This document shows, one piece after another, positions 54,377 to 63,662 of a stretch of DNA of 64,000 nucleotides (within the stretch, counting starts at the first letter, position 1; each line of letters begins with the position of its first letter). The notes under the pieces were generated by a model. That model was given only the letters and a program-made list of their open reading frames with translations. It did not search any database and was not told the origin of the DNA. The translations under genes and the position numbers were made by a program. The DNA comes from Arthrobacter sp. SLBN-122 (GTDB lineage: Bacteria > Actinomycetota > Actinomycetes > Actinomycetales > Micrococcaceae): positions 186,001 through 250,000 of the forward strand of contig NZ_VFMS01000001.1 in NCBI RefSeq assembly GCF_006715165.1, in the 5' to 3' direction.

Positions 54377-55402
54377 TTAACCGAACAGGACGGCGGCCTC
54401 CTGGTACCGGGCTTCCGGGACCACCTTCAGTTCTCCCAGCGCTTCGTCCAGTCCGACGTTGACGATGTCCGTGCCCCGCAGGGACACCATGGTGCCCCAC
54501 CTGCCGGCCGCGGCGGATTCGACGGCGGCGAGGCCAAGCCTGGTGGCAAGGACGCGGTCGAAGGCTGTGGGTTCACCGCCACGCTGGATGTGGCCCAGGA
54601 CGGTGGCCCGCGTCTCGATGCCGGTCCGTATCTGCAGTTCTCCTTCCAGGAGCAACCCGATGCCGCCGAGGCGCGGCCGCCCGAAAGTGTCCAGGCCGCG
54701 GGGCGCGTACGGTGCCGCGTGCCCCTCGGGGGCAAAGGCCTCGGCCACCACCACAAGGGGTGCCCTGCCGCGGTCACGCGCTGACAGCACCCAGGAACAG
54801 ACCTGGTCCAGGGACACTGGATGTTCAGGTATCAGGATGGCGTGCGCGCCTGAAGCCATCCCGGAATGCAGTGCGATCCAGCCCGCGTTGCGGCCCATGA
54901 CTTCGGCCACCATGCAGCGGTGGTGCGATTCACCGGTAGTCCTCAGCCGGTCAATGGCCTCGGTGGCAGTCTGGACCGCAGAATCGAAGCCGAATGTGTA
55001 GTCCGTGGCGCCGAGGTCGTTATCGATGGTCTTGGGCACCCCCACCACGTTGATGCCCTGGGCGCACAGCTCCCGGGCCGCCGCCAGCGTGCCTTCTCCT
55101 CCAATGGCAATCAGGCCCTCGAGTTCGTTGTTCCGCAGGCAGGCACGGACGCCCTCGATGCCGCCACCCACCAGCGGATTGGTCCGCGACGTGCCCAGAA
55201 TGGTACCGCCCAGGCGCGAAATCCCGCGGACGCTCGTCCGGGGCAGCGGAAAAACATCCTGCTCCAGGACGCCCCGCCACCCGTCCTTGAACCCCAGGAA
55301 TTCGTAGCCATGCGCAATGTCCCCGCCCAGTACCGCTCCCCGGATTACGGCGTTCACCCCCGGGCAGTCACCACCACTGGTAAGGATCCCCAGCCGCTTC
55401 AC
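54377..55402 (-). CDS. pfkA: 6-phosphofructokinase (PfkA family)
   Basis: 341 residues. Substrate and nucleotide motifs: LTSGGDCPGVNAVIRG, IAIGGEGTLAAA, VPKTIDNDLGATDYTFGFD and EVMGRNAGWIALHSGMASG. The glycine in GGEGT favours ATP over pyrophosphate, while the lysine in PKTIDND is also found in pyrophosphate enzymes; streptomycete ATP-PFKs share both. The GTG start overlaps the stop of the HAD-GH65 gene (GTGA), linking sugar-phosphate production to glycolysis. Confidence 0.93.
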   Translation of the reverse strand: MKRLGILTSGGDCPGVNAVIRGAVLGGDIAHGYEFLGFKDGWRGVLEQDVFPLPRTSVRGISRLGGTILGTSRTNPLVGGGIEGVRACLRNNELEGLIAIGGEGTLAAARELCAQGINVVGVPKTIDNDLGATDYTFGFDSAVQTATEAIDRLRTTGESHHRCMVAEVMGRNAGWIALHSGMASGAHAILIPEHPVSLDQVCSWVLSARDRGRAPLVVVAEAFAPEGHAAPYAPRGLDTFGRPRLGGIGLLLEGELQIRTGIETRATVLGHIQRGGEPTAFDRVLATRLGLAAVESAAAGRWGTMVSLRGTDIVNVGLDEALGELKVVPEARYQEAAVLFG

Positions 55403-58400
55403 GGCACCACCACCTCCGAGGCCCTGGCAGGCAACGTAAAATGCCGCGTCTGGCCGGGAGGAAGTTCCTCATCGATACCCCGCACCTGCACCTTTATCGG
55501 TCCGGCGTCGCCGGGGGCAGAGGCGATGCTCATGTCCCCGCCCTTGAGGTGCACGCGGAGGCGGTGCCCCCGGTACAGGACCTCAAAAGCGACGGCGCGC
55601 AGCCCCGTCGGGAGATTAGGGGTGAACAGGATGGTGTCGCCGCTGAACCGCAGCCCCGCAAAGCTGCGCTGAACCACGTCGATGCTTCCTGCCATTGCAC
55701 CCAAATGGATACCGGCGCGTGTGGTGCCATGCTGGGTATCGTCAAGATCGGCGTCGAGCGCTTCACGGAAACTGTCCCACGCCCGGTCCGCATCCAGGCC
55801 TGCAAGGACGGATGCGTGGGCAACCCTGCTCAGGGTGGACCCGTGCGCGGTCCTGGCCAGGTAGTACTCGATGGTGGTGTTGAGTTGTTCCTGCGTGAAT
55901 GCATACTGCAACCGCTGAAGGATGGTGGCCAGCCCTTCATGCCCCAGCAGGTATGGGAGCATCAGGACATCTGCCTGCTTTGCCAGCTTGTAGCAGTTGG
56001 TTGTGTCATTTTCGGCTTCGAGGATGAGGTCCAGCCGCTCAATATCGCCGTACGCGTCCCGGTAATGCTCCCAGTCAAGTTCCTTCAACGTCCCGTAGCC
56101 CTCGAACTGGCTGATGACGCCGTCCTCGTGAAATGGGACGTACATCGCCGTTCCCATGTGCGACCACCCCGAGGCTTCCTCTTCCGTGATGTTAAGCCGC
56201 TCCATCAGCACGGCACGCTCGCTGCCGTGCAGTAAGTCCATGATCTCCCCTGCCTGGGAGCAGACCCAGGCAGCCATGACATTGGTGTAGGCGTTGTCGT
56301 CCAGGCCAGGTGAGTCGCTGCCGGGGTAGCCGGTGTGGTACTCGTCCGGTCCCACCACGCCCCGCAGGTGGTACCGGCCGCCCTGCTCGTCGTAGTCCGC
56401 CAGTGAACGGAAGAACCGGGCAACCTCGATCACCAGTTCAGCCCCCTTCTGGAGGAGCCAGATCTTGTTCCCTGTGGCCTGGAAATACTGCCAGGCATTG
56501 AAGGCGACGGCCAGTCCCGAGTGCACCTGCAGGTGTGAGTGGTCCTTGACCCACCTGCCGGACCTGTCGTTGTACAACCATTTTGGCGTTTCCTCGGTTC
56601 CGTCGCTGGCGCTTTGCCAAGGAAACTTCGCCCCTGCCAGGCCTTCACGTGCCGCTGCATGCCGGGCGGCGGGAAGCCGCCGCCACCTGTAATCGATCAC
56701 GGACCTGGCAACCTCAGGCGTCCTTGAGGTCAGTACCGGCAGGACAAACAGCTCATCCCAAAAGACGTGGCCACGGTACCCCTCGCCGTGGAGCCCGCGC
56801 GCGGTCACGCCGGCATCCAGCTCGGCTGTGTGCTGTGTCAACGTCTGAAGCAGATGGAAGATATGCAGGTTCAGGACCAGGCGCACCTGGACCGGGGCAT
56901 CAATTTCCACCATGAACGGACGCAGCTCGCGGCGCCAGGCCTCCTCGTGCGCCGCCAGCAGAGAGTCAAAGTCACCACCCGTACGCTCCAGGACAGCACG
57001 GGCTCCCGTCTCCGGAGAGGAGATGGCGCGGTCACGGGACGTCACTACCGCCACCGTCTTGGTGATCCGCACTGCGGTGCCGGCAGCAAGCGGCAGCAGA
57101 AGAGTTTGGAAATGGAAAGCTCCTTTCCTGCCGTCCTTCACTGCCGCTGCCTTCCCAGCGACGTAAGTTCGAAAGGCTGCGGCGATCCGGATGAGGCTCT
57201 GGGTGGTTTCCACTTCGACGACGGAAGCAGCGTCCTGGAGGCGCCCTGGGCTGGAGCGGCGGGAGGCTGTCCTGTCAGCCAGGTGGAGGTCGGAGCCTTG
57301 GGCGGGTTCGGGCAGGTTTGCGTTGCGGACGCCGGCGTTAACCCCGCTGCGGACTTCCACCTCGCCGCTCCAGCCCAGGGCGGTGATCACCGTCGCCAGG
57401 ACCAGCAGATGGGGTTCGGCCATGGAAACAAAGCGGGTCTGCACCACTTCCAGGCGGCGGTGGTCGGCACTCTCCAGCAGCAGCCGCCGCTCGAGCACTG
57501 CCCGCTTGAGGTCCAGGACCCTGCGCTCACGGATGGGGCTCATTCCGCCTTCCGACCACCACTGCTGGCCGGCCAGGCGCAGATCGAGCGGGAGGCAGTC
57601 GGGTGCGTTGACCATGTGCTCTTCCAGCAGCGTCTCGCCGGCCGCCGTCACCTGGACACGGTTGTAGACGCCCGCGAGGTACATTCCCGCGTAGCTGAAG
57701 TTGCCGCCTTCGGGCGCCGCCCCCCGAACGCCCAGATAGCCGTTGCCCAGGGTGGTGAGCGCCTCCCGGTGGCCCTCGTGTGCGACGTCGAAGCCTTCAT
57801 AGACCAGGTGCCAGGCGTTGCCGATGACCTGTCCCAGGTCCAGCTCCCCCACATCGTTGAGGACAGTGTCGGCGCCGGCCGCCTCCAGTTGCCGGCGGTT
57901 GCGAGTCCTGTCGATTCCGACCACGAGGCCGAAGCCTCCTTGCCGGGCTGCCTCAACCCCGGCCGTGGAGTCCTCGACCACCACGGCGTGCGGCGGGGCC
58001 ACGCCCAGCCGCGATGCGGCCTCAAGAAAGATGTCCGGCGCCGGCTTTCCGCGCAGGCCCAGCCGTGCCGCCGTCGTTCCGTCCATCACTGCCCGAAAGA
58101 GATCCTGGATGCCCGCCGCTTCCAGGACCACCCCGGCGTTGCGGCTCGAAGTGACCACCGCCGCAGGCACTGCCGCCTCTTTGAGCCTCCGCAGCAATTC
58201 AAGGGTGCCGGGGTAACTCTGGACGCCGTCGGCCCGCACGTGCTGCAGGAACAGCTCGTTCTTCCATGCGCCCAGGCCGAACCCGGTCCAGGCGCCCGCC
58301 TCATCCGTCTCCTGTCCCTTTTCAACCTGCACTCCCCTGGCGGCCAGGAACCGCACCAACCCCTCCTCGCGAGGCATACCGTCAATGAAGGTGAGGTAGT

Positions 58401-58584
58401 CCGCCCTGCTGAGCGGGGCACGGTTGGCGCCTGCCGGGACCCTGGGGTCGTGCAGGATCCGCTGGAACGCATCCTTCCAGGCAGCTTGATGGACCAGCGC
58501 CGTGTTGGTGACCACCCCGTCCAGGTCGAAAATGACGGCATCAAAGGGTGGCCTGGCAGCAGCGGCGGTGGGAGACCCGATCAT
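55399..58584 (-). CDS. Fused beta-phosphoglucomutase (HAD) - glycoside hydrolase family 65 phosphorylase
   Basis: 1061 residues. Part 1 (about 10-245) is a HAD phosphomutase: FDAVIFDLDGVVTNTALVH (nucleophile Asp), TSSRNAGVVL and VVEDSTAGVEAARQGGF. Part 2 (about 260-1061) is GH65: HVFWDELFVLPVL, VVGPDEYHTGYPG, and a C-terminal jelly roll. GH65 phosphorylases cleave trehalose, maltose or kojibiose with phosphate to beta-glucose 1-phosphate, which the mutase half turns into glucose 6-phosphate. The pfkA gene follows, overlapping. The disaccharide cannot be chosen from sequence. A palindrome lies upstream. Confidence 0.93.
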   Translation of the reverse strand: MIGSPTAAAARPPFDAVIFDLDGVVTNTALVHQAAWKDAFQRILHDPRVPAGANRAPLSRADYLTFIDGMPREEGLVRFLAARGVQVEKGQETDEAGAWTGFGLGAWKNELFLQHVRADGVQSYPGTLELLRRLKEAAVPAAVVTSSRNAGVVLEAAGIQDLFRAVMDGTTAARLGLRGKPAPDIFLEAASRLGVAPPHAVVVEDSTAGVEAARQGGFGLVVGIDRTRNRRQLEAAGADTVLNDVGELDLGQVIGNAWHLVYEGFDVAHEGHREALTTLGNGYLGVRGAAPEGGNFSYAGMYLAGVYNRVQVTAAGETLLEEHMVNAPDCLPLDLRLAGQQWWSEGGMSPIRERRVLDLKRAVLERRLLLESADHRRLEVVQTRFVSMAEPHLLVLATVITALGWSGEVEVRSGVNAGVRNANLPEPAQGSDLHLADRTASRRSSPGRLQDAASVVEVETTQSLIRIAAAFRTYVAGKAAAVKDGRKGAFHFQTLLLPLAAGTAVRITKTVAVVTSRDRAISSPETGARAVLERTGGDFDSLLAAHEEAWRRELRPFMVEIDAPVQVRLVLNLHIFHLLQTLTQHTAELDAGVTARGLHGEGYRGHVFWDELFVLPVLTSRTPEVARSVIDYRWRRLPAARHAAAREGLAGAKFPWQSASDGTEETPKWLYNDRSGRWVKDHSHLQVHSGLAVAFNAWQYFQATGNKIWLLQKGAELVIEVARFFRSLADYDEQGGRYHLRGVVGPDEYHTGYPGSDSPGLDDNAYTNVMAAWVCSQAGEIMDLLHGSERAVLMERLNITEEEASGWSHMGTAMYVPFHEDGVISQFEGYGTLKELDWEHYRDAYGDIERLDLILEAENDTTNCYKLAKQADVLMLPYLLGHEGLATILQRLQYAFTQEQLNTTIEYYLARTAHGSTLSRVAHASVLAGLDADRAWDSFREALDADLDDTQHGTTRAGIHLGAMAGSIDVVQRSFAGLRFSGDTILFTPNLPTGLRAVAFEVLYRGHRLRVHLKGGDMSIASAPGDAGPIKVQVRGIDEELPPGQTRHFTLPARASEVVVP

Positions 58585-58616
58585 AGGTCAGTGGTACCAG
58601 CAAGCGCCCGTTCCGG

Positions 58617-58634
58617 ACAGGGCCGTAGGGCCCG
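58617..58634 (-). promoter_or_regulatory. Palindromic box upstream of HAD-GH65 and pfkA
   Basis: The sequence ACAGGGCCGTAGGGCCCG contains, on the minus strand, GGGCCCTACGGCCC, an exact fit to GGGnCY-n3-GnCCC. It lies about 35-50 bases before the HAD-GH65 ATG and closely follows the third PPOX stop. It shares AGGGCCnTAGGnCC with the box at 52766-52782. Confidence 0.5.
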
Positions 58635-58641
58635 GCGGCGG

Positions 58642-59103
58642 CTACGCTTTGTCCGGACGGGATGCCCGCCCCACGTGGTTCCACCATGTCAGGGGCGAGG
58701 TGATGGTGAAGCGCCTGCCGGTTATTGAGGTGGGCTCGATCCGGACGTAGTGGTCCTTTTCACCGGCTTGCCAGGGAAAGAGCGTCAGCGCGGCCCCGGT
58801 CAGCAGTTCCTCCGAGGGCTCCAGGATGACGGCCTTGCCCTTGACCAGGACGCTCCATGCTTTGGCGTCATCGTGGCCGTCGGCTTCGAGGGCGACGGCC
58901 AGCGGTCCCCCGGCTGCCCGCAGTTTGGTTCCTTCGCCTGTGCGGAAGACCAGGGACTGCTGGTCAACCTTGTAGTTCACGGGAAAGACCTCCGGGTACC
59001 CGTTCACCAGTACTGCCAGGTGGCCAACGGACACACTGCGCAGGAGGTCCCAGCACGTGCCGGGATCCAGGACTTCCGTGGGCGTTTGCGGGTCGTTGTG
59101 CAT
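58642..59103 (-). CDS. Pyridoxamine 5'-phosphate oxidase-fold (PPOX) flavin-binding protein 3
   Basis: 153 residues; segments TCWDLLRSVSVGHLAVLVNG, VFPVNYKVDQQSLVFRTGEG, ALEADGHDDAKAWSVLVKG and RIEPTSITGRRFTI. Its nearest neighbour in this window is PPOX protein 2 (shared FPVNYKVD, VKGK/T, SITGRRFT). It is on the same strand as the HAD-GH65/pfkA genes, with 57 bases between them. The cofactor could be FMN or F420. Confidence 0.87.
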   Translation of the reverse strand: MHNDPQTPTEVLDPGTCWDLLRSVSVGHLAVLVNGYPEVFPVNYKVDQQSLVFRTGEGTKLRAAGGPLAVALEADGHDDAKAWSVLVKGKAVILEPSEELLTGAALTLFPWQAGEKDHYVRIEPTSITGRRFTITSPLTWWNHVGRASRPDKA

Positions 59104-59242
59104 GCTGTCGAAGGTAATGGCATGCCCGCTCCCCCGCTAGAGCATTTGGGCCCGCCGGGTATTCCGGGGCGGGCCGCTTGGGCGGGGGCCCCACCTGCGG
59201 CAGGACAGGGGGTGCCGCAGGACACCTGTTGCAGGACAAAGA

Positions 59243-59274
59243 AAAACACCCCGGTCCGAAGACCGGGGTGTTTT
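59243..59274 (-). terminator. Rho-independent terminator downstream of ssrA
   Basis: A perfect 14-bp stem, AAAACACCCCGGTC / GACCGGGGTGTTTT, with loop CGAA. It lies about 46 bases beyond the tmRNA 3' end in the direction of transcription. Confidence 0.88.
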
Positions 59275-59319
59275 CGATGAATCGGGTCATCCGTGAAGGA
59301 TGCCTCGAGTCACCGCAAG

Positions 59320-59687
59320 GGTGGAGATGGGGGGAATTGAACCCCCGTCCGATGTCGTGTTGTCAGGGCTTCTCCGGGCGCAGTTTGCGTCGGATTTTCT
59401 CGGCCCCAGCCATGCTGCAAACAGCTGGCTGATCCGGGCCCAGTCATCTAAAAGTCCCGTTTACTCCGATGACGGGAGCAAACAGCAGTGGCTATCTAAA
59501 TGACGCCAGGATCCGGGGCGATAGCAACCCCGGGCTGACGGACTGTCTTACTGCTTAGGCAGCAAGAGCGAAGTCAGTGCGCTTAGATTCGGCACTTATT
59601 GGTTTGCAGAAAGCGTTTACGAGATAATTCTGCATCCTCGGCCCGCTTCACCTGTCGCGACTAACACCGTCGAAACCGATCATCCCC
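59320..59687 (-). ncRNA. ssrA: tmRNA (transfer-messenger RNA)
   Basis: One-piece tmRNA on the minus strand. The 5' end GGGGATGATCGGTTTCGACG pairs with the 3' end CATCTCC; the T-arm is GGGGGTTCAATTCCCCCC. The tag reading frame (59593-59555) begins GCC and encodes AESKRTDFALAA, ending in TAA, typical of actinobacterial degradation tags (ending ALAA, recognised by ClpXP). The A73-CC part of the tail is encoded (59322-59320), the final A is not. It lies 74 bases from smpB, whose product it needs. Confidence 0.97.
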
Positions 59688-59760
59688 GTATTTTGTTACC
59701 AAACCGGCTGGCAAGCCTGCCGGACTACCCATACTAACGCATGCCCCACCGAAATAATTC

Positions 59761-60234
59761 CTAGCGCCGCCGGTTGCGTTCGCGCATCTCCCGCTGGGCT
59801 TCGCGGTTGTCCTGTTGCTCCCGCAGGGTCTGGCGCTTGTCGTACTCGCGCTTACCGCGTGCTACGGCAATTTCCACCTTTGCCTTGCCGTCCACAAAGT
59901 ACAGCTGCAGCGGCACGATGGTGTAGCCGGCTTCCTGGACTTTCCGGGAGATCTTGATCAGCTCTTCCCGGTGCAGGAGCAGCTTGCGGCGGCGGCGGGC
60001 CGCGTGGTTGGTCCAGCTGCCCTGGTTGTACTCGGGAATGTGGATGGCTTCCATCCACAACTCGTCGTTATAGAACGTACAGAATCCGTCCACCATGGAG
60101 GCGTGGCCCTCGCGCAGGGACTTCACTTCGGTGCCCATCAGCGCGATGCCGGCCTCGTAAGTGTCCAGCACGTGATAGTCGTGCCGGGCCTTGCGGTTGG
60201 TGGCCACCACCTTACGGCCACTTTCTTTAGGCAC
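59761..60234 (-). CDS. smpB: SsrA-binding protein SmpB
   Basis: 157 residues. The OB-fold core (ATNRKARHDYHVLDTYEAGIALMGTEVKSLREG...SWTNHAARRRRKLLLHREEL) is followed by the basic C-terminal tail GKREYDKRQTLREQQ..RERNRRR that inserts into the decoding centre. It delivers tmRNA to stalled ribosomes. The start is GTG (60234), with GAGGAG upstream. It is read toward ssrA. Confidence 0.97.
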   Translation of the reverse strand: MPKESGRKVVATNRKARHDYHVLDTYEAGIALMGTEVKSLREGHASMVDGFCTFYNDELWMEAIHIPEYNQGSWTNHAARRRRKLLLHREELIKISRKVQEAGYTIVPLQLYFVDGKAKVEIAVARGKREYDKRQTLREQQDNREAQREMRERNRRR

Positions 60235-60318
60235 GGGTAAACTCCTCGGGTTCCAGGTCGGGTGCCTCCGGGCCTGCGGCGCGGAGCTCTACCAGTCTAC
60301 GGCAGCAGCGCGGGGCCC

Positions 60319-61749
60319 CTAGAGCAGGCCCATGGGGTCGACGGCGGCGCCGTTGAGCCAGGTTTCGAAGTGGGCGTGGCAGCCCGTGGAGTTGCCGGTG
60401 CTGCCGGAGTAGGCAATGAGCTGGCCCTGGGAAACCCTCTGGCCATTCGAAACCACGATGCTGGAGTTGTGGTAATAGATGGTGGTGAGCGTGTTGCCCT
60501 GTGCCAGCCCGTGGTCGATCTTGACGCGCCAGCCGCCGCCGTCGGCAGAGTTCCAGCCTGAGCTGAATACTTCACCGGCAGCTGCAGCGTACACGGGAGT
60601 GCCGCAGGCAGCACCAAAGTCGATTCCGGTGTGCATGTATCCACCGGTGCCGTAGAAGTCGATGGTTCCCGGCGGAGTGGTGCGGTACCCAAAACCGGAG
60701 GTGATGGGGATGCTGCCGTCGAAAGGATGGCGCAGGCCAAAGGCCGACGGCGATCCGGCAGCGGGCGGGACGTACGGCGGGGCCGGCGGGGCCGGGCGGT
60801 TCGCGGCGGCGGCCGCAGCAGCTGCCGCAGCAGCCGCAGCCGCGGCCTGCCTGCGCTGTTCGGCTTCCCACGCCTCGCGGGCCCTGCGGTCACGTTCGGC
60901 GATTTCGTTCGCCACCTGGTTCTGGTTGGCCTGGACACCGGCCAGTTGCGCCTGGATGCCGGGCTTGGCCGCCTGGAGCTCAGCGTCAAGGCGGGTGGTA
61001 TCCGCGATCAGCTGGTCAACCTGGGCCTTCTTTGCGGCAGCCTCGTCGCGTGCGGCCTTCTCCCGCTCCAGGGCAGCGTCGGCTTTGGCCTTGAGGTCCT
61101 TGATCTCGGCTTCCACGGCCTGAAGCCGTGCCTGCGAGTTGACGTTGGTGGCGTTCTGCTGGCTGAGCTTGTCCATGGCAGCGTTCTGGCTGCGCATAGC
61201 CTGGTCCGCGAGGTCCATGGTTTCGGTCAGGCTGCTGCCACTGTTGGATCCGAAGAAAAGCGACAGGTTGGAGGGAACGCCGCCGGATTTGTAGGCCTGG
61301 GTAGCGATCTGGCCGATCAACTTCTTGGTGTCGGCGATCTTCTGCTTGTCCGTTTCCAGCTGCTGGGTAATCTTGGCCTTGTTCTGCTGGGCCATGTCCA
61401 CACGGGCCGACAGTGCTTCGACTTCCTTGACGGCGCCGGCTACGCGCCCCTGCGCCTCCAGGAGTGCCTGCTGGGCGCCGGGCAATTGGCCCTGGTAGAT
61501 CACCAGGTCACCGGCAGCCTTCGCGATCCGGGAATCGACAAATTCAAGGGATGCCTGGACGCGGGCAGCTTCGGCCTCGAGCGCGGCCTTGCGGTCTTCG
61601 AGGTCGTCTGCGAACGCGACAGGAGTGGCGAGGGCCATCCCGGCTGAAAGGATGACGGTGAGCACGCCGCTGACGATCCCCAGACGGCCGGCAGCAGACC
61701 GCCCTCGGCTGCGCCGGGGGCGGGGCAAGTTTTGATCAGTCAGGTTCAT
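60319..61749 (-). CDS. M23 family peptidase with N-terminal coiled coil (probable FtsEX partner)
   Basis: 476 residues. The signal peptide ends ...MALATPVAFADD. A long coiled coil (about 40-285, rich in Ala/Gln/Glu/Lys) is followed by an Ala-rich and Pro-rich linker (about 290-345) and the LytM domain: zinc residues in HTGIDFGAACG (H, D) and CHAHFETW (H-x-H). It resembles PcsB/EnvC-like factors activated by FtsEX to open peptidoglycan at septation; ftsE-ftsX lie directly upstream. The ATG at 61749 has AAGGA at a 6-base spacing; 61755 is too close to it. Confidence 0.93.
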   Translation of the reverse strand: MNLTDQNLPRPRRSRGRSAAGRLGIVSGVLTVILSAGMALATPVAFADDLEDRKAALEAEAARVQASLEFVDSRIAKAAGDLVIYQGQLPGAQQALLEAQGRVAGAVKEVEALSARVDMAQQNKAKITQQLETDKQKIADTKKLIGQIATQAYKSGGVPSNLSLFFGSNSGSSLTETMDLADQAMRSQNAAMDKLSQQNATNVNSQARLQAVEAEIKDLKAKADAALEREKAARDEAAAKKAQVDQLIADTTRLDAELQAAKPGIQAQLAGVQANQNQVANEIAERDRRAREAWEAEQRRQAAAAAAAAAAAAAAANRPAPPAPPYVPPAAGSPSAFGLRHPFDGSIPITSGFGYRTTPPGTIDFYGTGGYMHTGIDFGAACGTPVYAAAAGEVFSSGWNSADGGGWRVKIDHGLAQGNTLTTIYYHNSSIVVSNGQRVSQGQLIAYSGSTGNSTGCHAHFETWLNGAAVDPMGLL

Positions 61750-61776
61750 GGGCATTCCTTGGTCGGTGTGCACAGC

Positions 61777-62691
61777 CTAAACGCGCAAATATCTACGTAA
61801 GGTCAAGAGAGACGAAATTCCTGCCAAGGATCCGCCAAGGATCAGCAGCGCCGGAACGAGGATCAGGGTCTGGCTGGATGAAATGAAGGCTGTGTCCGGG
61901 TACTGCCGGGACATGTAGTCGCCCAGGAAGAATTGCGCTACTGCCCACAGGGTGCCCGAGGCGAGGGCAGCGCCGATGACGGCTGCTATGACGCCTTCCA
62001 GGATGAACGGCAGCTGGATCACAGTCTTCGAGGCACCCACCAGACGCATGATCCCGGTCTCGCGCCGCCGGCTGAACGCCGAGAGCCTGATGGTGGTGGC
62101 AATCAGCAGGATGGCGCAGACGATCATGACACCCGCGATGCCGACCGCCACCAGGGAGGCCCCGTTCATCACCGAGAAGAGGCGTTCGAGCAGCTGCCGC
62201 TGGTCGATCACCGTTTCCACGCCCGGCTGCGAGGAGAACGTCTCGCTGATGATCTGGTACTTCTCCGGGTCCTTCATGTTGATCCGGAACGATGCAGGCA
62301 GCTGGTCCGGCGTCACGGAATCGACGATCGGCGAGTTTGAGAACTGGTCCTTGAAGTGCTTGTAGGCCTCATCCTTGGACTCGAACTGGAAGTCGTTGAT
62401 GTACTGCGCTACTGCCGGAGATTCAAGGAGGGCGTTCAGGCCCTGTTGTTGTTCAGGGGTGACCGGCCCGGAAGCGCAGCCGGGCGCCGTCGAACCTTCA
62501 CTGCACAGGAAGATGGCCACCTGGACCTTGTCGTACCAGTAGCCCTTCATCTGGTTGATCTGCATCTGCAGCATCCCGGCCGCACCCACGAAGGTGAGGG
62601 ACACGAAGGTCACCAGGATGACCGAGACCACCATGGAAAGGTTGCGGCGCAGGCCGCTGCCGATCTCCGAAAGGATGAATGCCAGCCTCAC
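61777..62691 (-). CDS. ftsX: Cell division protein FtsX
   Basis: 304 residues: a cytoplasmic N-terminal part, four membrane segments (first [21 protein letters not shown]), and a large extracellular loop (about 45-170) containing [10 protein letters not shown], whose two cysteines may form a disulfide. FtsX transmits ATP-driven motion of FtsE to periplasmic hydrolases. The GTG overlaps the ftsE stop (GTGA). It ends 27 bases before the M23 peptidase start. Confidence 0.95.
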   Translation of the reverse strand: MRLAFILSEIGSGLRRNLSMVVSVILVTFVSLTFVGAAGMLQMQINQMKGYWYDKVQVAIFLCSEGSTAPGCASGPVTPEQQQGLNALLESPAVAQYINDFQFESKDEAYKHFKDQFSNSPIVDSVTPDQLPASFRINMKDPEKYQIISETFSSQPGVETVIDQRQLLERLFSVMNGASLVAVGIAGVMIVCAILLIATTIRLSAFSRRRETGIMRLVGASKTVIQLPFILEGVIAAVIGAALASGTLWAVAQFFLGDYMSRQYPDTAFISSSQTLILVPALLILGGSLAGISSLLTLRRYLRV

Positions 62692-63476
62692 CGCTGGGCC
62701 TCGCCTTCAGCGCCGTTGCCCGGCAGACCGCCGTCGGGCCCTTCCCTGCCGCTGGCGTCCTTCAGCCGCCTGGACTGGCCGACGACGGGGATCATCGACG
62801 TGTACAAGGCCTTGGCTTCGTCGCGGATCACCACGCCGTTCCTGAGTTCGACCACCCGTTTGCGCATCTCGTTGACGATGTCGTCGTCGTGCGTGGCCAT
62901 CACCACGGTGGTTCCGTTCTGGTTGATCTTGTCCAGCACGCCCATGATGCCCATGGACGTTGTGGGGTCCAGGTTTCCGGTGGGTTCGTCCGCGAGGAGG
63001 ATCCCGGGCCGGTTGACCACGGCACGGGCGATCGCCACGCGCTGCTGCTCGCCGCCGGAGAGCTCGTGCGGCATGCGGTGTTCCTTGCCTTCCAGGCCCA
63101 CGGTCTTGAGGACTTCCGGGACCGTGTCGCGGATGACGCTCCGGCTCTTGCCGATCACCTGCATGGCGAAGGCTACGTTGGCGAACACATTTTTCTGCGG
63201 CAGGAGGCGGAAGTCCTGGAAGACGACGCCGATCCCCCGGCGAAGGCGCGGAACCCGCCAGCTGGAGATCTTGGCGACGTTCTGGCCGGCGACGTAGACA
63301 GCGCCGGACGTGGCGCGGTCTTCCTTCAGCACAAGGCGGAGGAAGGTGGACTTTCCGGAGCCGGACGCGCCCACGAGGAAGGCGAATTCGCCGCGGTCAA
63401 TCTCAAGGTTGATGGAGTCCAGTGCCGGGCGGGCTTTCTGGTCGTAAACCTTGGTGACATTTTCGAATCGGATCAT
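62688..63476 (-). CDS. ftsE: Cell division ATP-binding protein FtsE
   Basis: 262 residues. The ABC ATPase has Walker [13 protein letters not shown], signature [14 protein letters not shown], Walker [13 protein letters not shown] and the H-loop VVMATHDDD. The start was moved to ATG 63476 ([12 protein letters not shown]), where the family begins; the open frame extends further. A variable C-terminal tail (about 230-262) is longer than in E. coli FtsE. Overlaps ftsX. Confidence 0.95.
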   Translation of the reverse strand: MIRFENVTKVYDQKARPALDSINLEIDRGEFAFLVGASGSGKSTFLRLVLKEDRATSGAVYVAGQNVAKISSWRVPRLRRGIGVVFQDFRLLPQKNVFANVAFAMQVIGKSRSVIRDTVPEVLKTVGLEGKEHRMPHELSGGEQQRVAIARAVVNRPGILLADEPTGNLDPTTSMGIMGVLDKINQNGTTVVMATHDDDIVNEMRKRVVELRNGVVIRDEAKALYTSMIPVVGQSRRLKDASGREGPDGGLPGNGAEGEAQR

Positions 63477-63640
63477 GGCCCTAAGTACCCTGCAGGGCAT
63501 GGCTGATTCATGTGATGCAGCCCAGTTCTGCAGCCGGTGCACGGGTTTTCGTTTGGGGAAAGTAGGGCCCCGGCCCCTCGACTATACGCAGGATGCCCGG
63601 TGGTTGGGCCTGCTTTCAGGGGCGTGTCGCCGGATCAGCC

Positions 63641-63659
63641 GCGGCCCGGCCGGGGCCGC
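63641..63659 (-). terminator. GC-rich hairpin just after prfB
   Basis: A perfect 7-bp stem, GCGGCCC/GGGCCGC, with loop GGCCG, begins 3 bases after the prfB stop. It lacks a clear T-tract, so it may be a weak terminator or a transcript-end stabiliser between prfB and ftsE. Confidence 0.4.
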
Positions 63660-63662
63660 AGC

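Noticed and set aside
56767..58728. 653-codon open frame antisense to the HAD-GH65 gene
   Set aside because: The sense frame carries HAD and GH65 motifs over its whole length; the antisense frame shows none.
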